Shown here one piece after another: positions 24,805-33,086 of a stretch of 64,000 nt of DNA. The translations under genes were made by a program, and so were the position numbers. Position 1 is the stretch's first letter; the number at the start of each line of letters is the position of its first letter. The DNA is taken from assembly GCA_022844045.1 (NCBI GenBank), contig JALHMM010000006.1:1-64000 (forward strand). The letters are read 5' to 3'. The notes below the pieces were generated by a model. That model ran no database searches. It saw nothing but the letters and a program-made list of their open reading frames with translations, and was not told where the DNA came from. This DNA comes from Reyranellaceae bacterium. Its GTDB lineage: Bacteria > Pseudomonadota > Alphaproteobacteria > Reyranellales > Reyranellaceae.

Positions 24805-25995
24805 ATGACCGCCACCGGCCTCAGCGTGACGATCGCCGCCATTCTGTGGTGCGTGGCGACCGGCTGGCATGTCGGGACCCATCTGCTGGCCCTGGTGCGC
24901 CATCGCAAGCCGGCGGGCGAGCCACCCCCAGCCTCAGCCTTCACGGTCGTGGCGCCGATGGTCGGCGACAGCGACGCGTCGGCGGCCTACGTCGCGGCGC
25001 TCGTAGACTTGGCGAAGGCAGGCGCCGAAGTCCTTATTTGTGTTGAAGAATATGACGATCCGGCGGCTGAGCGAGTCACCTTGCACTGGACCTATCTGAC
25101 AGGCGAGTTGCCGCCATTGCTGATAGGGCGGGCTACGATTTCCTTCAATCCAAAGGTTAACAATATTGCTAAAGGGCTTGAAACAGCTAGCCGATCGCTA
25201 ATTGTTGTCATGGATAGCGGCAGCCTCCTTCGGGTCGACGAGCTGCGCGCCATGGGCGCTATGATCAACGAGCGGACTGGCCTGGTGCAGGGCCTGAAGC
25301 CGCCGCGCGGCGCGCGCAACTGGGCGGCCGAGGCCGAGTGCACGATGCTCAACGGCTATAGTGCGCGGATGATCTTCGCGCTGGACAAGATGGGCCTCCA
25401 GGCGGCGTGCGGCGGCATCCTGCTGTTCTCGCGCGCGGCGTTCGAGAAGATCGGTGGGGTCGACGCCTTCTCGCTCGAGATCGCCGAGGATCAGTCGCTG
25501 CTGGCGGCGATGCGCACGGCCGGCCTGCGCACCACCGTGGCAGACATCGTGCCGGCTTTCCCGCGGCCCTATCGCCGCTGGAGTGACATCTGGGGTCGCC
25601 AGGTGCGCTGGGCCCGGCTGCGCTGGCTGATGGCGCCGGTCACGGTGTTCCTCGAGCCGCTGCTCAGCGGGACGGTCTCCATGGTCGCCGCCGTGGTGGC
25701 GGGGCCGGCGCTGCTACCGGCGTGGTTCGACTGGACCTCGGCCGGCGGCATCGCCGCCATCGTCGTGGCCCACTGGGCGATCTGGATCGGGGCCGAAATG
25801 CTGTTCCTGTGGGGCCGCGGCTTACATCGGTCCTGGCGGCAGATTCCCTGTATCGTGCTGCGCGAGACGCTGATGCTGCCGATCGCCATCCATGCGCTGA
25901 GCGGCCGCGATATCAGGTGGCGCGACGTCGATGTCGTCGGCGGCTGGCGCGAGCAGCGAGCGCGGGCCGCCAATCGCGGCGGGGCGGCGGCGTGA
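24805..25995 (+). CDS. GT21-like (ceramide glucosyltransferase-type) membrane glycosyltransferase
   Basis: The 396-residue GT-A enzyme has an N-terminal membrane anchor (residues 8-30), the GT21 motif NPKVNNIAKGLETA with the aspartate motif VVMDSGS, then GLVQGLKPPRG, the AEDQSLLAAMR acidic motif and RQVRWARLRW (the R/QxxRW motif). The C-terminus has three to four membrane segments. GT21 enzymes transfer glucose or similar sugars from UDP-sugar to ceramide or other lipids; HpnI acts on hopanoids. About 200 bases around the NPKVNN motif (25020-25215) are much AT-richer than the rest of the gene. The stop overlaps the STAS gene start. Confidence 0.82.
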   Translation: MTATGLSVTIAAILWCVATGWHVGTHLLALVRHRKPAGEPPPASAFTVVAPMVGDSDASAAYVAALVDLAKAGAEVLICVEEYDDPAAERVTLHWTYLTGELPPLLIGRATISFNPKVNNIAKGLETASRSLIVVMDSGSLLRVDELRAMGAMINERTGLVQGLKPPRGARNWAAEAECTMLNGYSARMIFALDKMGLQAACGGILLFSRAAFEKIGGVDAFSLEIAEDQSLLAAMRTAGLRTTVADIVPAFPRPYRRWSDIWGRQVRWARLRWLMAPVTVFLEPLLSGTVSMVAAVVAGPALLPAWFDWTSAGGIAAIVVAHWAIWIGAEMLFLWGRGLHRSWRQIPCIVLRETLMLPIAIHALSGRDIRWRDVDVVGGWREQRARAANRGGAAA

Positions 25996-26354
25996 ACGCG
26001 CCGGCGGTCGAGGTCCAGGTGACGGCGCTGGATGGCGGCGCCAGCCTGGCGGCCGTATCGGGTCGGCTCGACTCGGCCACGGTCCCGACCATCGAGGGCG
26101 CGCTTCTGGCGCCCATCCAGCGGGGCCAGGGCGTGGTATACGATCTCGCCGACCTCAACTACATCAGCGCCGCCGGTGTGCGGCTGATCGTGGCGGCCGT
26201 ACGGCGGGCCGAGGCCGTGCAGGCGCGGGTAGCGTTCGCGCGCGTGCCGGCGGAAGTCGCCGAGACGCTGTCGGTAAGTGGTTTCGCGATGTTTCTGCAG
26301 ATGTTCGACTCGCATGAGGAGGCCGTGGCGCATGTGCGCGACGGCGGCGCCTGA
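25992..26354 (+). CDS. STAS-domain protein without the phospho-acceptor serine
   Basis: This 120-residue single STAS domain is similar to anti-anti-sigma factors: VSGRLDSATVPTIEGALL, VVYDLADLNYISAAGVRLIVAA and a C-terminal helix. In SpoIIAA and RsbV the serine after the aspartate of the DS-x-G motif is phosphorylated. Here the aligned tetrad is S-A-A-G (S59-A60-A61-G62), so the acceptor is alanine. GTG 25992 overlaps the stop of the glycosyltransferase. In glycan operons such proteins may sense or scaffold rather than switch. No anti-sigma kinase gene is nearby. Confidence 0.75.
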   Translation: MNAPAVEVQVTALDGGASLAAVSGRLDSATVPTIEGALLAPIQRGQGVVYDLADLNYISAAGVRLIVAAVRRAEAVQARVAFARVPAEVAETLSVSGFAMFLQMFDSHEEAVAHVRDGGA

Positions 26355-26452
26355 TGCGCGCGAATGTGTCGGCCGGTGTCCGAATCGCGATTTTTAGGTT
26401 GCCATGCGGCGGCGGTCGGTCTGAATACGCACGGGATCATGGGAGAAGCCGG

Positions 26453-27565
26453 GTGCCGCCAACAGGACTAGGAAGCCGGACCAGCCGTATCGTCGTATTG
26501 GCACTGGCCGCGCTGCTGGCGGCCTGCGGCGATGACACGATCCCGGCCTCCGGCCCCGACATGAACGCGGTGGTGCCGGGCAACCCGAACAATCTGCCGT
26601 TCGACATCGTCGACCTCTCGCCGCAAACCATCGGTGCCATCTCCACGGCCCCTGCGGCGCCGGCGGTGAGCGCCGCGCGGCCGGCGCGGGGCACGGCACC
26701 CGCCATCGTCGTCGCCCCGGGCGACGTGTTGCGCGTGCGGATCTTCGAGCCCTATGACGGCAGCATCTACGCGCCGCTGCAGAAGGGCGGCTCGGAAGTC
26801 GGCTTGCTGCGTGTCTCCGAGAACGGCACCATCAGCGTGCCCTACGCCGGAAACGTGCCGGTCGCCGGCGTCGGCCTACAGACCGTCGAGGAGCGCATCG
26901 TCGCCAAGCTGACGGGCCGGGCGTTCCAACCACAGGTCGTCGTCGAGCTGGCGGTCGACCGCAGCAACACCTACGCCGTTTCCGGGGACGTGAAAGCGCC
27001 CGGCCGCTATTCGCTGCTCGAGGGCGCCAAGACGCTGGTCGACGCTATCAGCCGCGCCGGCGGCACGGCGCGCGGGCCCAACCAGCACGAGGTGATCCTC
27101 AAGCGGCGCGGTGTCGACTATCGCATCCCGATGAGCGACCTGCTGGCCGGCGGCGACATCATGCTGCAGCGTGACGACACGCTGGTGGTGACGACCAATA
27201 TCAAGGCCTTCACGGCGCTGGGCGCGGTGCTCAAGAGCGGCAATATCGAGATCAATCGCACGAAGGTGTCGCTGCTCGAGGCGCTGGGCGAGGTCGGCGG
27301 GCTGAGCGACGAGCGCGCCAACAAGACCGGTGTGTTCGTCTTCCGCCCGCAGGACTCCTCGGCCTTCGCCAGGCCGACGGACCGGCCGGTGGTCTATCGC
27401 CTCGATTTCGCCAAGCCGACCTCGGTCTTCGTCGCGCAGCAGTTTACCATGCATCCGCGCGACGTGGTCTACGTCTCGAATTCGCCGCTTTACGAGGCCA
27501 ACAAGGTGATTACCGTGTTCGGCACGTTGTTCAACCTCGGCTTCCCACGCGCGGCCGTTCCATAA
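26453..27565 (+). CDS. Wza-like polysaccharide export outer-membrane lipoprotein
   Basis: This 370-residue protein has a lipoprotein signal (positive start, hydrophobic stretch, LLAAC with C25). A low-complexity linker leads to the polysaccharide export domain (VVAPGDVLRVRIFEPYDGS, VSENGTISVPYAGNVPVAG) and SLBB-type repeats (YAVSGDVKAPGRYSLLEGA). It would form an outer-membrane exit ring for glycans. GTG 26453 is chosen because GGGAGAAG precedes it and gives a proper signal peptide; the frame is open to 26354. No Wzc kinase or Wzx/Wzy is in the locus; a DevBCA-type pump follows instead. Confidence 0.85.
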   Translation: MPPTGLGSRTSRIVVLALAALLAACGDDTIPASGPDMNAVVPGNPNNLPFDIVDLSPQTIGAISTAPAAPAVSAARPARGTAPAIVVAPGDVLRVRIFEPYDGSIYAPLQKGGSEVGLLRVSENGTISVPYAGNVPVAGVGLQTVEERIVAKLTGRAFQPQVVVELAVDRSNTYAVSGDVKAPGRYSLLEGAKTLVDAISRAGGTARGPNQHEVILKRRGVDYRIPMSDLLAGGDIMLQRDDTLVVTTNIKAFTALGAVLKSGNIEINRTKVSLLEALGEVGGLSDERANKTGVFVFRPQDSSAFARPTDRPVVYRLDFAKPTSVFVAQQFTMHPRDVVYVSNSPLYEANKVITVFGTLFNLGFPRAAVP

Positions 27566-27597
27566 CAGCAGGCCGGTGGCTCGCCGCCGGATCCGCC

Positions 27598-28566
27598 ATG
27601 ACGACTCGTCTATTCACATTCGCCGTCGCCTGGCTCACGCTCGCAATCGCCATGGGCGCGTCGTCGGCTGCCCTCGCCCAGAACAAGGCCGACGCCGCCG
27701 AGCGATCGCCGCTGATCGTGCGTGGTTACACCGATGTCCCGAACGCCACGGTACGTGTGGGCACCGCGGGCGACGTCCTCATCGAGCTGCGCGTGCAGGA
27801 TGGCCAGACGGTGAAGGCGGGCGACGTTGTGGCGGTGTTGCGTGGCTACGAGAGCCTTGGCCGGTCGCTGAACATCTCGGAGGCCCGCCGCGATTTGGCC
27901 CGGCTGAAGTTCCAGGCGCTGAAGGACGGTCCGCGCACCAAGGAACTCGCCGGCCAGGAGCAGGCGGTGCGCCTGGCCGAGCTCGAGAACAGGAAGACCC
28001 AGATCGAGATGGAGAGCAGCGCGCTGCGGCCGCAGATCAAGCAGATCAACCTCGAAGCCGCCCAGGCCAAGGTCGACCAGGAGCAACGCAAGCTCGCGAC
28101 CATGCGTGCCGCGCTGGATATCGACATCCAGACGGCGGCGGCCGAGCTGGCGATTTCCGAGGCCGAGGTCGAACAGTTGCGCAGCAACCGCGAAAATTCG
28201 TTGGTCCGCTCGCCGATCAACGGAGTCATCCTGCAACTCTACGCGAGGCAGGGCGAGGTCGTGGGCGGCTACGGCGTTGCCAAGATCGTCGACCTCTCGC
28301 AACTGCGCGTGCTGGCCGATGTCGACGAGGCGCAGCTCGACCGCGTGAAGGTCGGCGGCAAGGCCGACATCAGGCTGCGAGGCCGCGACGAGCCGTACAA
28401 GGGACGGGTTTCGCGCGTGGTGCCGTCGGTCAATCGCCTGCGCCGGGCCGATCCGGAGGGCGCCACACCGACGGACGCGCGCGTCGTGCAGGTCGAGATC
28501 GAATTCGTCGACACCGACCGCATTCCGCAGGTCATCGGTCGCGAAGTCCGCGTCCAGCTTTACTGA
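27598..28566 (+). CDS. periplasmic adaptor (HlyD/DevB family) of an ABC exporter
   Basis: The 322-residue membrane fusion protein has a Sec signal peptide ending in SAALA. It then has a lipoyl/barrel-sandwich half (VRVGTAGDVLIELRVQDGQT), a long coiled-coil hairpin (about 85-195, rich in E, Q, L and K), the second lipoyl half (NSLVRSPINGVILQLYARQG) and a beta-barrel domain (ADVDEAQLDRVKVGGKADI). The permease gene overlaps its stop by one base. It resembles DevB of cyanobacteria, which bridges the DevCA inner-membrane pump to an outer-membrane channel. Here the Wza-like lipoprotein could be the partner. Confidence 0.87.
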   Translation: MTTRLFTFAVAWLTLAIAMGASSAALAQNKADAAERSPLIVRGYTDVPNATVRVGTAGDVLIELRVQDGQTVKAGDVVAVLRGYESLGRSLNISEARRDLARLKFQALKDGPRTKELAGQEQAVRLAELENRKTQIEMESSALRPQIKQINLEAAQAKVDQEQRKLATMRAALDIDIQTAAAELAISEAEVEQLRSNRENSLVRSPINGVILQLYARQGEVVGGYGVAKIVDLSQLRVLADVDEAQLDRVKVGGKADIRLRGRDEPYKGRVSRVVPSVNRLRRADPEGATPTDARVVQVEIEFVDTDRIPQVIGREVRVQLY

Positions 28567-29858
28567 TGGTCGCCATACCCTCCTTCCGGCCTCCGTCCGA
28601 CTTCGCGGGCCGGCTGCGGTCATACTGGGCCGGCCTGCCGGCATGGTTACGCCAGGCATGGTCGGATTTCCGCCGCGCCGTGCTGATCTCGGCCAAGCTG
28701 CCGCTGGGCGTGCAGCAGCTGCGCCGCCAGCGCACCAGCGCGATCCTGGCGCTGGCTGGCGTGACCGCCAGCATCATCGTGATCTTCGCCCAGCTCGGCA
28801 TCGAGAACGCGATCTACGAATCCTCAGTGCGCGTGCATCGCGCCGTCAAGGGCGACCTGGTGGTCGCCTCGCCAGGATTCCAATCCCTGCAGCTCTTCAC
28901 CTACGTGCCGGTCAACGTGGTCGACATGGTGGCGGCGCACCCCAAGGTGCGCGCCACCAAGATGCTGCACTTCGGCAACATGTCGATCCTGCACGATGGC
29001 ATGCGCGGACCACGCCAGATTCTCTACTACGGCCTCGATGTCGAGCAACCGGCGATCGACATACCGGGGCTGTCCGAGAACCTGCACAAATTGCGCCTGC
29101 CGCGTCACTTTCTGTTCGATCGCATGTCGCGGCCGGTGTACGGCGACCTGATCGATCGTATCGCGCGCACGAACGAAGCGGTGGTGTTGGGTCCGCGCGA
29201 CGCCCTGCAGCTTTACCGTCAGCTGTTCGCGGTCGGCACTTATTCGCTCGGGCCCAATATCCTCAACGACGGTTCGTTGATCACGTCCGATTTCACGCTC
29301 ACCGAGATATTCGGCTACCAGCTCGACCGGCCGGCCTTCATCGCCGTCGACCTCGCGCCGGGCACCGACGTGGGCGAGGTCGTACGCGATCTTCGCCGCA
29401 CCGTGGGCGGGCGCGCCGACGTCTTCCTCAAGCACGAGTTCATCGCGCGCGAGCGCGCCTTCTGGTCGCGCGACACGCCGATCGGCTACGTCACCAACCT
29501 CGGCTTCTTCCTCGGCGTCGCCATCGGCATGGTGTTCATCTACTACGCCAAGTACCAGATCATCCGCTCCTACCTGCCGGAATACGCCATCCTGAAATGC
29601 TTCGGCTACGACCGCTGGTTCTTCCTGTCGGTCGTCATCCAGATCGGCGTCTGCGTCATTCTGCCGTCGCTGATCTTGGGCGCGGCGATCTCGTGGGGCA
29701 TCTACGCCGCGGCCGAGAGCGCCACGCATCTGGGACTCTCGCTGGGCATCCGCGAGCTGGCGCTGGCGCTGGTCGCCGCCATCATCATGACCCTGGCGTC
29801 CAGCGTCTTCGCGCTGCGCCGGCTCGGCAAGGTCGACCCCGTCATGCTGTTCGACTGA
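28566..29858 (+). CDS. DevC-type ABC transporter permease
   Basis: The 430-residue integral membrane protein is of the FtsX/MacB-like type. A cytosolic N-terminus and LPLGVQQLRRQRTSAILALAG lead to the first membrane helix, then a large periplasmic domain (about 95-310), and three more helices (NLGFFLGVAIGMVFIYYAKY, VVIQIGVCVILPSLILGA and a final LALALVAAIIMTLASSVFAL). A LPEYAILKCFGY segment, equivalent to the coupling region, precedes helix 3. Together with the adaptor and ATPase genes it forms a DevBCA-like exporter, known in cyanobacteria for glycolipids. Confidence 0.87.
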   Translation: MVAIPSFRPPSDFAGRLRSYWAGLPAWLRQAWSDFRRAVLISAKLPLGVQQLRRQRTSAILALAGVTASIIVIFAQLGIENAIYESSVRVHRAVKGDLVVASPGFQSLQLFTYVPVNVVDMVAAHPKVRATKMLHFGNMSILHDGMRGPRQILYYGLDVEQPAIDIPGLSENLHKLRLPRHFLFDRMSRPVYGDLIDRIARTNEAVVLGPRDALQLYRQLFAVGTYSLGPNILNDGSLITSDFTLTEIFGYQLDRPAFIAVDLAPGTDVGEVVRDLRRTVGGRADVFLKHEFIARERAFWSRDTPIGYVTNLGFFLGVAIGMVFIYYAKYQIIRSYLPEYAILKCFGYDRWFFLSVVIQIGVCVILPSLILGAAISWGIYAAAESATHLGLSLGIRELALALVAAIIMTLASSVFALRRLGKVDPVMLFD

Positions 29859-29863
29859 GCGCC

Positions 29864-30574
29864 ATGGCGAGTCCCATGACATCCGACGAAGGCCGCGCTG
29901 TGGTGGTCGAGGCGCGCGGCCTCAACCATTCCTATGGCACCGGCCAGCGCAAGGTCGACGTGCTGTTCGATATCGACATGGAGGTGCGCGAGGGCGAGAT
30001 CGTCATCGTCACCGGCCCGTCGGGCTCGGGCAAGACGACCCTGCTGACCATTCTCGGCACCATGCGGCGGCCGACCGAGGGGCATGTGCGCGTCCTCGGC
30101 TACGACATGCTCAACGCGACGCCGTCGGACATCGAGGTGATTCGCGGCCGGCTGCGCTTCCTGTTCCAGCGCCGCAACCTGCTCACCTCGCTCAACGTGC
30201 TGCAGAACGTCGTCGCCGGCGTCGCGATGACACCCCTGACCAACCCGGCTTGGGACGAGACGCGCAGCCGACATCTGCTGTCGCTGCTGGGCCTGGGCGA
30301 CAAGGCTGACGCATGGCCGGACGAGCTGTCCGGCGGCCAGCAACAGCGCGTCGCGGTGGCGCGCATGCTGATTGGCCTGCCCGATCTGATCATCGCCGAC
30401 GAGCCGACCTCGGCGCTCGATCGCATCGCCGGCCGCATCGTCGTCGACCAGCTGCGCGAGCTGGCATTAAAGGTGCGCTGCGCCGTCCTGCTGTCGACCC
30501 ACGACGAACGCATCTTCGATGTCGCCACCCGCCGGTTGCACATCGAGGACGGACGGATCTACCAGGTCGGTTAG
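29864..30574 (+). CDS. DevA-type ABC transporter ATPase
   Basis: This 236-residue ATPase is of the LolD/MacB-like type: Walker A GPSGSGKTT, Q-loop (FLFQRRNLL), signature LSGGQQQRVAVARML, Walker B LIIADEPTSALD and switch STHDERIFDVATRRL. Two in-frame ATGs (29864, 29876) are possible. It is five bases from the permease gene and converges with the GT4 gene, overlapping it by four bases. It energises the DevBCA-like exporter of this locus. Confidence 0.9.
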   Translation: MASPMTSDEGRAVVVEARGLNHSYGTGQRKVDVLFDIDMEVREGEIVIVTGPSGSGKTTLLTILGTMRRPTEGHVRVLGYDMLNATPSDIEVIRGRLRFLFQRRNLLTSLNVLQNVVAGVAMTPLTNPAWDETRSRHLLSLLGLGDKADAWPDELSGGQQQRVAVARMLIGLPDLIIADEPTSALDRIAGRIVVDQLRELALKVRCAVLLSTHDERIFDVATRRLHIEDGRIYQVG

Positions 30575-31698
30575 ACCGAGGCCCTCGCCAACCGGGCGAT
30601 CTCCTCGCCGACATCGTGCCAGGTCCGCGGCCGGTAACGCTCGGCGATCTGCGCCGAGCAGTCACCGCGGTATGTGGCATCGAGCGCGAGCCGCTTGATC
30701 GCCGCCAGCCAACCCAGCCCGTCGAGCTCGTCGACATGCGTGGCGAGGCCCTGCCCGGCCTCGCGCAAAGAGGTGTTGTCGGCGGCGACGCAGGGCTTGC
30801 CGAACGACAGCGACTCGGTGATCGGCAGGCCCCAACCCTCGTGATGGGACGGGAATACCGTAAAGGCGCATTGCTGGTAAAGCTGAACGAGCTCGGCGTC
30901 CGACGGACCTTCAACGAACCGAATATGGCGCCCCCACATCGCGCGGTCGCGCGACATCAGGTCGAAGACATCGCGATCGTTCCAGCCGCGCTGGCCGGCC
31001 AGCACGAGCGGCGGCGCCGTGTCGCCCAGCTCCTCGACGAGGCGACGCCACAACCAGTATATGCCGACGTGGTTCTTGCGCGGATTGAGCGTGGAAACGT
31101 ACAGGACATAGCCGTCACTCGGCAGCTCGAGCGCGCGCAGGCGCTGCGAGGCATCCGCTTCCGTCCTGTCCTTGAGGTCGGCGCAGAGCGGGACATGATG
31201 CACCGGTATGTCGCGCTTGCCGATTTCCCTGACGTAGGCGGTCAGGTCCTTCTCGACGAAGCGCGAGCTGACGCACAGCCAGTCGGCGCAGCCGATCATC
31301 GCATCGATGAAGCGGCGGAAATCCGCCGCGCCGTTCTCGTTGCTGACGAGTTCGGGCCGGCGGATCGGCATGATGTCGTGAACATAGACGCCGACGCGGA
31401 TCTCCCCGGATTGCCGCTTGCGGGCAAGATCGTCGATCTGGCGCTGACGCCAGAAGATCGCCGGCACGACGATGGTATCGCCGGCGCGCATCGCTGGCGC
31501 CTTCGCTGGGGACCGCTGGTCGCTGGCGCCCTCGAGCGCGGCGACGCGGAAGCGGCCGAGCAGGCGGTCGAAACGCAGCACATGCCCGCCGCGCGCGACC
31601 AGCTCGCGGGCGATCTCGTATTCGACCCGGGGTATGCCCGTAAGGCGCTCCTGCCGCCGGCTCATGCGCGTCGAGACCGTGACGTAGAGCGAACTCAT
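30571..31698 (-). CDS. GT4 family glycosyltransferase
   Basis: The 375-residue GT-B enzyme has LTGIPRVEYEIARELVARGG near the start, YVLYVSTLNPRKNH and the donor block HHEGWGLPITESLSFGKPCVA. It is a paralogue of the enzyme at 8184-9674 with a shorter N-terminal half. It is the last gene of a leftward group of four glycosyltransferases that faces the exporter genes. Substrate unknown. Confidence 0.85.
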   Translation of the reverse strand: MSSLYVTVSTRMSRRQERLTGIPRVEYEIARELVARGGHVLRFDRLLGRFRVAALEGASDQRSPAKAPAMRAGDTIVVPAIFWRQRQIDDLARKRQSGEIRVGVYVHDIMPIRRPELVSNENGAADFRRFIDAMIGCADWLCVSSRFVEKDLTAYVREIGKRDIPVHHVPLCADLKDRTEADASQRLRALELPSDGYVLYVSTLNPRKNHVGIYWLWRRLVEELGDTAPPLVLAGQRGWNDRDVFDLMSRDRAMWGRHIRFVEGPSDAELVQLYQQCAFTVFPSHHEGWGLPITESLSFGKPCVAADNTSLREAGQGLATHVDELDGLGWLAAIKRLALDATYRGDCSAQIAERYRPRTWHDVGEEIARLARASV

Positions 31699-31729
31699 GC
31701 GATCTTCTTAGTAAGGAGGTCGTCACCGG

Positions 31730-32422
31730 TCAATTGGCGCGTCCCCGATCCCAATGCGCGAACTGCTCGACTTCCAGTTCGTGCGGCCGCGGCCGGCCAT
31801 GGAACACGCAAAGGCGCGCCGAGGACGGGACCGTGGCACCGGCGCCGAGATCGGCGTAATCCAGCAGCGAACCCGGCAGCGTCTCTTCGAATGCGCGCCA
31901 GCCGATGCCGGCGCGCCGCAGCCCGGTCTCGATATAGCCGCGATGGCCGGCCTCGCGATGCCGGTGGTTCCAGTATTCGGGCATCCAGGCATAGCGCCGG
32001 TAGAGGAACGAGCAGTCGACACGCCAGGCCATCACGGCCGCGTCGAGGCCGCCACTCCTGTGCGTGCCCGCCGTGAACTCGCCATCGAGTGCCACGCGGG
32101 CCAGTTCGTCGAGCTCGCCCAGCACGACCGTGTCGAGATCGAGGTAGAGCACCGGTCCGTCGAACAGGCCATGGCGGAACAGCTCGAGCTTCGCCCAGGC
32201 GCCGGGCCACAACCAATGCAGGGGCAGGTGCTCGCACGGCACGGCGATATCGGACAGGCAGACGAAGCGATGCGGCAGACGCAGATGCGCGGCGATACCC
32301 TCGCGCAGGACGCGGACATATTTCGCGAAGAACGGCCCCTCGCGCGTGCCCATATGCTGCCCGCCGCGACGAAGGACGCAGGCGACGGTGAGCGGCGCGC
32401 CGCCGAGGCTGGACCGGGCCAC
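31730..32422 (-). CDS. DxD glycosyltransferase, tandem paralogue 3
   Basis: This protein of about 230 residues shares its layout with the two genes upstream: LTVACVLRRGG, YVRVLREGIAAHL, LPHRFVCLSDI, a WAKLELFRHGLFDGPVLYLDLDTVV-like block with D-x-D-T, and a C-terminal VFHGRPRPHELE. It differs in losing the SSYGDQGF segment seen in the others. GTG 32422 is chosen since it starts two bases after the previous stop; the frame is open further upstream but overlaps that gene. It resembles sugar transferases of the GT8/GT32-like GT-A group; the exact family is not certain. Confidence 0.72.
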   Translation of the reverse strand: MARSSLGGAPLTVACVLRRGGQHMGTREGPFFAKYVRVLREGIAAHLRLPHRFVCLSDIAVPCEHLPLHWLWPGAWAKLELFRHGLFDGPVLYLDLDTVVLGELDELARVALDGEFTAGTHRSGGLDAAVMAWRVDCSFLYRRYAWMPEYWNHRHREAGHRGYIETGLRRAGIGWRAFEETLPGSLLDYADLGAGATVPSSARLCVFHGRPRPHELEVEQFAHWDRGRAN

Positions 32423-32424
32423 GC

Positions 32425-33075
32425 TCAGTACCAGTGCCGCGCGACCCAGCCTTCGACCTCGTGCGGCTTGGGGCGGGTCATCATCATGCAGATACGCGCG
32501 TCCTCGACCGGCACGCCGTACTCGCCGATGTCGAAATGGTTGATCACCTGGCCGGGCAGCAGGCGGTTGACGTACTCGATGGTCACGTCGCGCTCGCGCA
32601 GGCGGCGCTCGGTGAAGCCCTGGTCGCCATAGCTGCTGCCACCGCGACGATGGACGCGCTGGTAGTGCTCCGCTCGCGCCGCGAACTCGTTGTAGATGAA
32701 CGAGTAGTCCGTGTTGAACGCCATGATGCTGCTGTTGAAGTGGCCGTACCACGGATCGGAGACGGCGGCGAAACCGACCTCGCCGGCGAGCCGCGCGATG
32801 TCCCGCAAGTCGCCACAGATCACCGTGTCGAGGTCGAGATAGAGGACTGGTCCATCGAACAGCCCGGGCCGGAAGACTTCGATCTTGCTGTAGAAGCTCG
32901 GCCAGCCATGGATCAGCGGGATGCGCTCGCAGGCGACCTCGACGTCGGTCAGGCAGACGAAGCGATGCTCGATCGGCAGGTGCCGGCGCACCGCGTCGCG
33001 CAGCACGCGCACGTATTTGGGGAAGTAGTCGCCGCCGGACTTGAAGACGCTGGCGACGGTCAAGATGGCGCCCAT
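32425..33075 (-). CDS. DxD glycosyltransferase, tandem paralogue 2
   Basis: The 216-residue enzyme has LTVASVFKSGGDYFPKYVRV, RFVCLTDVEV, PSFYSKIEVFRPGLF, YLDLDTVICGD (metal-binding D-x-D), HFNSSIMAFN and GSSYGDQGFTE. The pattern is that of retaining GT-A enzymes that read a nucleotide-sugar in the DxD site. It is flanked by two close paralogues in the same direction with very short gaps, so the three are one transcript. Probably cytosolic, as there is no signal or membrane segment. Confidence 0.8.
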   Translation of the reverse strand: MGAILTVASVFKSGGDYFPKYVRVLRDAVRRHLPIEHRFVCLTDVEVACERIPLIHGWPSFYSKIEVFRPGLFDGPVLYLDLDTVICGDLRDIARLAGEVGFAAVSDPWYGHFNSSIMAFNTDYSFIYNEFAARAEHYQRVHRRGGSSYGDQGFTERRLRERDVTIEYVNRLLPGQVINHFDIGEYGVPVEDARICMMMTRPKPHEVEGWVARHWY

Positions 33076-33086
33076 CGCGCTCAGCC

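Noticed and set aside
27598-30574. MacAB-type macrolide exporter
   Set aside because: In MacB the ATPase and permease are one chain. Here they are separate genes in the order adaptor-permease-ATPase, as in DevBCA.
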